Shown: positions 56,742 to 64,000 of the stretch, in pieces
Position numbering within the stretch: the first letter of the stretch is position 1
Layout: each line of letters starts with the position of its first letter
NCBI GenBank assembly: GCA_973895155.1
Contig: OZ316896.1
Span: forward strand, 16,430,001-16,494,000
Length of the DNA stretch: 64,000 nt
Direction of reading: 5' to 3'
Source: Marsupella aquatica
Taxonomy: Eukaryota > Marchantiophyta
Translations under genes and position numbers: made by a program
The notes under the pieces: model-generated
Databases searched by the model: none
What the model was told of the DNA's origin: nothing
The model's input: the letters and a program-made list of their open reading frames with translations, nothing else

Positions 56742-56773
56742 CACTAGTAGAAAATGGGGTCTTTTATGACTAT
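56742..56773 (+). repeat. CACTA-like terminus of a second element
   Basis: CACTAGTAGAAAATGG shares its first 12 bases with the end of the complete CACTA element. It is followed at once by dense GTCATTT/AAATGAC motifs, as in a subterminal region. No matching right end (CTACTAGTG) occurs in the window, so the element is truncated or extends past 64000. Confidence 0.65.
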
Positions 56774-57479
56774 GATACATATGATTGTTGTGCCCAAATG
56801 ACAATATATTTTAATGACAGAACATGAATGACACATAAATGACTATCTATAATGACAGGGTGAAAAAATGACTAATAATTGCAATAGGGTCATTTAAACC
56901 AATGAGCCAAATGACCGTGACTACTATAATGACAACACCAATGAGTTGTAGTCATTTTGGACAATCTTTGTCAATGACACAAATGACAATAACCTTGTCA
57001 TATCAATGTTTGACATTTGGGAAGTCATTTAGGACGACGGTGACTAATGACTACTAAAACAAATTTGGAAATATCACTATTTAAAAATTTTAGTAGTCAT
57101 TTAAACCTAAAGTGATAAATGACATGATAAACAATATATGACTATTTTGAGGTCTAGGGTTTTAGTATATGATTTAACTTTGTAGGGTATTATATATTAG
57201 CTATCCAACACGCATGGTACTATAAAGACTAGGGGCACACACAAATTAGATTTTAAATATATTTTGAGACTTAATAGATAACATTATCTGGTGTAGGTTT
57301 AGGGTTTAGGTGCTAGATGTCTGTATTTGCTATTGTCATTTTTCCAATTATGCGGACTGTTATTTGCAAAGAATTATAAGTCATTTATGCTTTCACTCAA
57401 TTTTCTAGTCATTTGACAAGTGCCACTAAATGACATGAAAATAAGTCATTTGAGATATCAATGTTGTGGTCATGTATGT
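56774..57479. promoter_or_regulatory. Subterminal GTCATTT motif field
   Basis: Noncoding DNA rich in AATGAC/GTCATT in both orientations, next to the CACTA-like terminus. It resembles the motif-rich subterminal DNA of the complete element and leads into the 408-bp array. Confidence 0.55.
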
Positions 57480-60400
57480 CATGCACAATATGACTCCTAA
57501 GGGCCTTCGGTGTCTGATTGGCCATAATGGTGATAGGGGCCAACCATTAGGGATGCTACCCACTCCACATGGTACCGGATATAGAAGGCATAAACTCTGG
57601 GCCACTAGTTATCAGGATTTGGCCTCGTTATAGTTTTTATGACCCAACAACTTTTCACTTTGAAAGGGCATCACCCAACTTTCGGCAAAACACTCGCAAG
57701 TTGTATGACTTTGGAGTCATTTACCCAAACAATTGCAAACCACACTCATTTTGTCATTTGTAAAGGATTTTGGGTCATTTGTGCGTGTGAATGAATATTT
57801 TTGTCATTTATGCAGTCTTTTGCACCTTTAAAACACACATTTTGCACCTTAGAAGAGCATCACCCAACTTTGGGCAAAACACTCCCAAGTTGTATGACTT
57901 TGGAGTCATTTGCTTGAAGGGATGCAAACCACTATTGCTTGGTCATTTGGAACAGAATTAGAGTCATTTGTGCACGTGACTAAGGGTTTTTGTCATTTTG
58001 GGAGTGCCGAGAGACGTCATTTGTGCAAATGACATATAAATCAATCATTCATGATGTCAATATTGCAGTCATGCATGCCATGGGTAATATGACTTGTTTG
58101 GGCCGTCGGAGACTAATTGACAATATTTGTGATTTTAGCCGGCCATTAGGGATGCTATCCACTCCACATGGTGCAGGATAGGGTACTCTCAAACCTTGCG
58201 TCACTAGTTATGCCACTTTGCCTCCTAAAGGTTTTTTGTAGCCAACTTTTTGCACCTTAGAAGGGAGTCACCCAACTTTGGGCAAAACACTCCCAAGTTG
58301 TATGACTTTGGAGTCATTTGCTTGAAGGGGTGCAAACCACTCACATTTGGTCATTTGGAAAGGATTTAGAGTCATTTGTGCGCATGACTAAGGGTTTTTG
58401 TCATTTTGGGAGTGCTGAGAAACGTTATTTGTATCAATCTATTCATTAAAAGTGAATTATTATTCAATTTATGAACATTTGGGCACTAGAAAGTGTACAT
58501 TTGGCCTTCAAAAAGTGTACAATTGGGCAAGAAATAAAGTTGATGGCCATCAAATGTACCACCATGTTCATCCTTTGTAAATGAACTAGGATGAGACTCC
58601 TTATAGTCAAGATCATTTTTGCCCCCTCAGGTTTACAATTGATCATTTGGGTGTAGAGTATTGCATCACAGTGTACCTTTTGGGTTTAAAAAGTGTACAT
58701 TTAGAGACCCAAAAGTGAACATTTAGAGGCCTAAAAGTGAACAAAATAATATACACTTTTAATGAATAGGGTGATTTGTGCAAATGACACATAAATCAGT
58801 CATTTATGATGTCAATATTGCAGTCATGCATGCCATGGGTAATATGACTTGTTTGGGCCGTCGGGGACTGATTGGCAATATTTGTGATTGTAGCCAGCCA
58901 TTAGGGATGCTATCCACTCCACATGGTGCGGGATAGGGTACTCTCAAACCTTGCGCCACTAGTTATGCCACTTTGCCTCCTAAAGGTTTTTTGTAGCCAA
59001 CTTTTTGCACCTTGGAAAGGAGTCACCCAACTTTGGGCAAAACACTCCCAAGTTGTATGACTTTGGAGTCATTTGCTTGAAGGGGTGCAAACCACTCACA
59101 TTTGGTCATTTGGAAAGGATTTAGAGTTATTTGTGCACGTGACTAAGGGTTTTTGTCATTTTGGGAGTGCTGAGAGACGTCATTCGTGCAAATGACACAA
59201 AACTCAGTCATTCATGATGTCAATGTTGCAGTCATGCATGCCATGGGTAATATGACTTGTTTGGGCCGTCGGGGGCTGATTAGCAATATTTGTGATTGTA
59301 GCCGACCATTAGGGATGCTATCCACTCCACATGGTGCTGGATAGGGTACTCTCAAACCTTGCGCCACTAGTTATGCCACTTTGTCTCCTAAAGGTTTTTT
59401 GTAGCCAACTTTTTGCACCTTGGAAGGGAGTCACCCAACTTTGGGCAAAACACTCCCAAGTTGTATGACTTTGGAGTCATTTGCTTGAAGGGGTGCAAAC
59501 CACTCACATTTGGTCATTTGGAAAGGATTTAGAGTCATTTGTGCACATGACTAAGGGTTTTTGTCATTTTGGGAGTGCTGAGAGACGTCATTTGTGCAAA
59601 TGACACATAAATCAATCATTCATGATGTCAATGTTGTAGTCATGCATGCCATGGGTAATATGACTTGTTTGGGCCGTCGGGGGCTGATTGGCAATATTTG
59701 TGATTGTAGCCGGCCATTAGGGATGCTTTTCACTCCACATGGTGCGGGATAGGGTACTCTCAAACCTTGCGCCACTAGTTATGCCACTTTGCCTCCTAAA
59801 GGTTTTTTGTAGTCAACTTTTTGCACCTTGGAAGGGAGTCACCCAACTTTGGGCAAAACACTCCCAAGTTGTATGACTTTGGAGTCATTTGCTTGAAGGG
59901 GTGCAAACCACTCACATTTGGTCATTTGGAAAGGATTTAGAGTCATTTGTGCATGTGACTAAGGGTTTTTGTCATTTTGGGAGTGCCGAGAGACGTCATT
60001 CGTGCAAATGACACAAAACTCAATCATTCATGATGTCAATGTTGCAGTCATGCATGCCATGGGACTTGTTTGGGCCGTCGGGGGCTGATTGACAATATTT
60101 GTGATTGTAGCCGGCCATTAGGGATGCTATCCACTCCACATGGTGCGGGATAGGGTACTCTCAAACCTTGCGCCACTAGTTATGCCACTTTGCCTCCTAA
60201 AGGTTTTTTGTAGCCAACTTTTTGCACCTTGGAAGGGAGTCACCCAACTTTGGGCAAAACACTCCCAAGTCGTATGACTTTGGAGTCATTTGCTTGAAGG
60301 GGTGCAAACCACTCACATTTGGTCATTTGGAAAGGATTTAGAGTCATTTGTGCACATGACTAAGGGTTTTTGTCATTTTGGGAGTGCCGAGAGACGTCAT

Positions 60401-61370
60401 TTGTGCAAATGACACATAAATCAGTCATTCATGATGTCAATGTTGCAGTCATGCATGCCATGGATAATATGACTTGTTTGGGCCGTCGGGGGCTGATTGG
60501 CAATATTTGTGATCGTAGCCGGCCATTAGGGATGCTATCCACTCCACATGGTGCGGGATAGGGTACTCTCAAACCTTGCGCCACTAGTTATGCCACTTTG
60601 CCTCCTAAAGGTTTTTTGTAGCCAACTTTTTGCACCTTGGAAGGGAGTCACCCAACTTTGGGCAAAACACTCCCAAGTTGTATGACTTTGGAGTCATTTG
60701 CTTGAAGGGGTGCAAACCACTCACATTTGGTCATTTGGAAAGGATTTAGAGTCATTTGTGCACATGACTAAGGGTTTTTGTCATTTTGGGAGTGCTGAGA
60801 GACGTCATTTGTGCAAATGACACATAAATCAGTCATTCATGATGTCAATGTTGCAATCATGCATGCCATGGATAATATGACTTGTTTGGGCCGTCGGGGG
60901 CTGATTGGCAATATTTGTGATCGTAGCCGGCCATTAGGGATGCTATCCACTCCACATGGTGCGGGATAGGGTACTCTTCAACCCTCGACCACTAGTTATG
61001 CCACTTTGTCTCCTAAAGGTTTTTTGTAGCCAACTTTTTGCACCAAGGAAGGGCACGGCCCAACTTTGGGCAAAACACTCCCATGTTGTATGACTTAGGA
61101 GTCATTTACCTAAAGTGGTCCATATCACTCCCATTTGGTCATACCCAAGGGATTCTGAGTCATTTTGCGAGTGAGTGCACTTTTTGGTGATTTGTGGAGT
61201 CCTCTAATACGTCATTTATGCGTTTGACATGAAAATGAGTCATTGTTGATGTCAATGCGGCAGTCACGCATGCCATGGACAATATGACTCTTTGGGGGCT
61301 TGGATGTGGGATTGGTCAGATTGGTGATAGGAGCCCACCATTAAGGATGCTACCCACAAAGAATGTATTG
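57480..61370. repeat. ~408-bp tandem array, about nine units
   Basis: The marker CACCCAACTTTGGGCAAAAC recurs at 57672 (variant), 57861, 58269, 59024, 59432, 59840, 60241, 60649 and about 61056. Spacing is 408, 401 or 407 bp, apart from one 189-bp shortened unit and one unit lengthened by a MITE. Inner units are nearly identical; the first and last are clearly diverged. Each unit has several GTCATTTG motifs, and most carry the near-palindrome GTCATTTGTGCAAATGAC. The short frames that recur here are by-products of the repeat. Confidence 0.95.
58439..58769. mobile_element. MITE, 331 bp, inserted in the tandem array
   Basis: The ends CTATTCATTAAAAGTG and CACTTTTAATGAATAG are perfect 16-bp inverted repeats, with weaker pairing further in. 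It is noncoding and internally repeats GTGTACATTTG-like phrases. It interrupts one unit of the array where other units are continuous. A clear target duplication is not visible; ATTTGT flanks both sides. Confidence 0.8.
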
Positions 61371-62050
61371 CATTTGGCTATTATGGAGTGCCATGAGTTT
61401 AGGTTTTGGGCAATGACTTCAAAACAAGTCATTTATGTTGTCAACCCTAGGACTGAGGACTATGAGATTAGTGATTTAATATGTGAGTGACTAATTTTAT
61501 GAGAATGTTCACCAAATGACTTCTTCACTTAGGTAATTGTGACGTGTCAATGAGGATGTACATCCTAAACCTATGCATATGTGCGTAATTTGTTTTGTGT
61601 TACATACATATACTATTTAGGAATTTTGGCACCTAGGTTTCCACATCAATGGGTTTCAAAGGCCACTAGTATATTAAGTTTTTGAGTCACTGGTTATTGT
61701 AAATGGTAATACATACTTGTGACAAGTATTTGTGTCATCAAAAAAGCATTTGGCCCCAAACTTCCTCCATCTCCTAAAATTGATTGGCGAGGGGATAATA
61801 ATGTTAGAGGGGTATTATGAAACCTGGAGATTGACTCCATTACTACCCTCAACATCCCAGTAAAATTCCCGTTGGTGTCCCAAAGCCTTATTTGCCAACC
61901 ATGTGTCATCCTGTCATGCCCCGGCCCTATCTTCCTTGGATCCCACAAAATAATGTCTGGCCACATTGGATCCCATTTTCCCATAAGAAATTCAGACATT
62001 GGATCCCATTTTCCCACAAGTTCACGTTGGGAGTTTAGCTATTCTCGTGA
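61371..62050. other. Intergenic, no gene recognised
   Basis: Right flank of the array. CATTGGATCCCATTTTCCCA occurs twice (near 61964 and 61998). No coding domain. Confidence 0.4.
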
Positions 62051-62315
62051 AGTTGAGCAGCGAGTGGAGGTTTAGGGTGAATTGAGCGGTGAGTTGAAGT
62101 GCGAGGTTTTTGCGATGAGGTGCAAGGTTGCTGCTGAAGATCGGGGCTGAGCAGTGAGTTGAAGTGCGAGGTCGCTGCTGCGCGCAAGCTCGGTGCTGAG
62201 CAGTGAGTTGAGGTGCAAGGGCACTGCTGTGAGGTCACTGCTACGAGGTCTCTATGAGTTTGTTGCTATGAGGTCGCTGTTGTGAGGTCGCTATGAGGTC
62301 GTTGTTGCATTTTAG
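62051..62315. repeat. Imperfect short repeats (GAGTTGA / GAGGTCGCTG)
   Basis: Irregular repetition of GAGCAGTGAGTTGAAGTGCGAGG and of GAGGTCGCT(G/A), in units of about 15-60 bp. Low-complexity DNA, no gene. Confidence 0.65.
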
Positions 62316-64000
62316 GGCAAAGGAGTTGAGGTCCACTGCGCCTATGTTTCTTGAAGGTCGTGCATGATGCTCCCCATCTTTTCAGTGTGGATGGAGTGTG
62401 GCCCGATCTCTTGCGCTTAGTCTCTGCATTCCATCCGCAAGCCATTCATGAGGTGGGATTGATCGGTGAGGACGGTGGGATTGATTCAAAGTTGTGCACT
62501 GTGAATAGGGAGGCATTTGCGTTTGGGACTAGCTTTGGCTGCGGGTTGTCATTAGGGAAAAACCAGGTGAAAGGGACCGAGCTCAAGCTACGCGCACTTG
62601 GGCAATGCTAACCGTCCTGCATGTTGGAGCTGCAACGTGAACGAGAGTTTTGCTCTGCGCCTTTGGCTAGAGCTACGGAGGGAGTTGCTGCAACACCACT
62701 GCCGCTACCTGGTACCATTTCATCCACGTCGAATACAACGCGTCTCTGAGGTATCTTGGATAGTTGTGCATTCTCTGTCCACCTGCTGTGCTTCTTCCCC
62801 CTGACGGCCATGCTTTGATTTCATGCTTCCTGTCCCCTTTGCCATGCTGCAAATTTAGCGCTTTTGCTTCCCCTTTGCTGGATGCTGCCCCTTACAATCG
62901 TAAATTGAAGTTCTCCCTTTCCAATGCGCCTAGTATTAGTCCCAACCTCATTTGCCATTCAGTTATGTACATCGAGCTTGTGTAAGTGTGTCCCTATTTC
63001 CGACCCCTGCCTAAATGTTCTACCTCGAGTACCTTGCTATCTGGTATTTTGTTGTCTCTCATTTCTGAGTCCTTGTTTGCTGGAATTTGCTCTTTAATCA
63101 TGAAAAACAAAGATACCAGCATTTTGTACCAGACCTGAGCTGTTGGAATGTTATTGATCTCTGTACAGGGTTGGGATTGTTGCTTTGTTGGCTTGGGATT
63201 CACAGTCCCTGTATAATGTTCACTGATTTATTTCTGTCATTGTCTGGCCATGGTCCAAGTTTTGTCTTTTGGTATACTGCGCTTACTATGCAATGTCGTG
63301 CAGTATACTCGTTTCCTGCGAATTGAACATTGAGCCAATTGGAGGTGGACATTGGAGTTGCAACAACCTACAAGGTTAGTTGTGCTAATCTTGAATCCGT
63401 TGTAGTCAGTGCCCCCCTCCCTCACAAAAAGTTGCGGTCCTTTCTATCCCGGGTCTCTTTTGAATTGAAGACCAAGCTCTGTTTGACAACATCTAATTTC
63501 CTATGTAGCGGTAGGTCTCTGTTGCTTTTTTGATGGATTGCTTGCTCAAGCTTAGGGAGAGAATTGAAATATTTGCCTTCTATCCTACTCCTTCACCTGC
63601 GAGCATTGACTTTTTTTAATGTTTTTTCAAAGTAGCCACTAAATACTGTGTGACTGCTAAGGTTTGCTCGCTATGAGGAGATCCATGATAGTTTTGACTC
63701 TTCCCAAATCTTACCTGTGTTGGAACCACATTGGACCTACATATCTGCAGAGACTAGTTGCTGCCGAGGTGTGATTGGAGCTGCATTCCTGCCTGCATTT
63801 CCGCTTGCATCAATTTTGAGGATTCTAAGGAAGATTGGACCTCTGTTTGGTAGTGGTGCTACCTAACAAGGGTCCAGTGGAGGTGGGCTTGCTCCAGTTT
63901 TGCTTGCATTATTGTCGTGTGTCTACTGTCGTTATTGGTTTGTTGTTGAGATTATCTGAGAAACCCCCATTGTCTTTAGAAGAGATGTTGGGAGTGATTT
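62316..64000. other. Unassigned window end
   Basis: Only short frames; none has a domain I recognise. The plus-strand frame at 62351-62611 (86 aa) has a fairly protein-like composition but no known motif. This DNA could belong to the second CACTA-like element if that element's right end lies beyond the window. Confidence 0.35.

Noticed and set aside
57990-60561. Repeated 63-residue frames
   Set aside because: They are the same part of the 408-bp repeat read in one frame; no domain.
57480-61370. CRISPR-like repeat array
   Set aside because: Units are about 408 bp without spacer structure, in a eukaryotic, transposon-rich setting.
61650-61675. CCACTAGTAT as the right end of the second CACTA-like element
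   Set aside because: Orientation is wrong for a right terminus and similarity stops after CACTAGTA.
62351-62611. 86-residue plus-strand frame at the window end
   Set aside because: Composition is plausible but there is no recognisable motif and no neighbouring exons that extend it.

Overview
The window looks like nuclear DNA of a land plant or close streptophyte relative. The evidence is plant-type spliced genes, a CACTA element with a TNP2-like transposase carrying the plant-typical transposase-associated domains, a Helitron remnant of the DUF6570 type, an LTR retrotransposon with a tRNA-Asp-like primer site, and a Ty1/copia remnant. A LINE with a restriction-like endonuclease is present; this type is uncommon in flowering plants, so a non-seed lineage (bryophyte, lycophyte, fern or charophyte) is my guess. 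The species cannot be fixed from the sequence.

Host genes occupy the left half and all lie on the minus strand: an intronless seven-transmembrane GPR107/CAND-like protein (984-2354); a nine-exon protein with an EEIG1/EHBP1-type N-terminal C2 domain (16586-23177), which contains a duplicated exon; and a 14-exon WD40 protein matching the telomerase/Cajal-body factor WRAP53/TCAB1 (25398-29698). Between the first two lie an RLE-type LINE (about 4450-8345), a second fragment of the same family (13640-14180), an inverted fragment of another LINE (11085-12480) and noncoding duplicated DNA.

The right half is almost all mobile DNA: a decayed Helitron N-terminal region (31320-33760), a probable 3.3-kb LTR with primer-binding site (34386-37674), a structurally complete 13,347-bp CACTA transposon (38066-51412), three 161-bp tandem repeats (53750-54232), a decayed copia polyprotein (54237-56590) and a second CACTA-like terminus (56742) that leads into a roughly 408-bp tandem array (57480-61370) with a MITE inside it.

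The main discovery candidate is the CACTA element. It has perfect 31-bp terminal inverted repeats and a 3-bp target duplication, and its reading frames appear intact after splicing. Besides the two usual products (TNP2-like transposase and a TNPA/Ptta-like DNA-binding protein), it carries a tandem-BRCT protein and a multi-PHD protein resembling the chromatin reader EDM2. A transposon carrying its own transposase, a BRCT factor and a histone-reader-like protein suggests a module acting on DNA repair or silencing. That function is inference; the architecture is read from the sequence.
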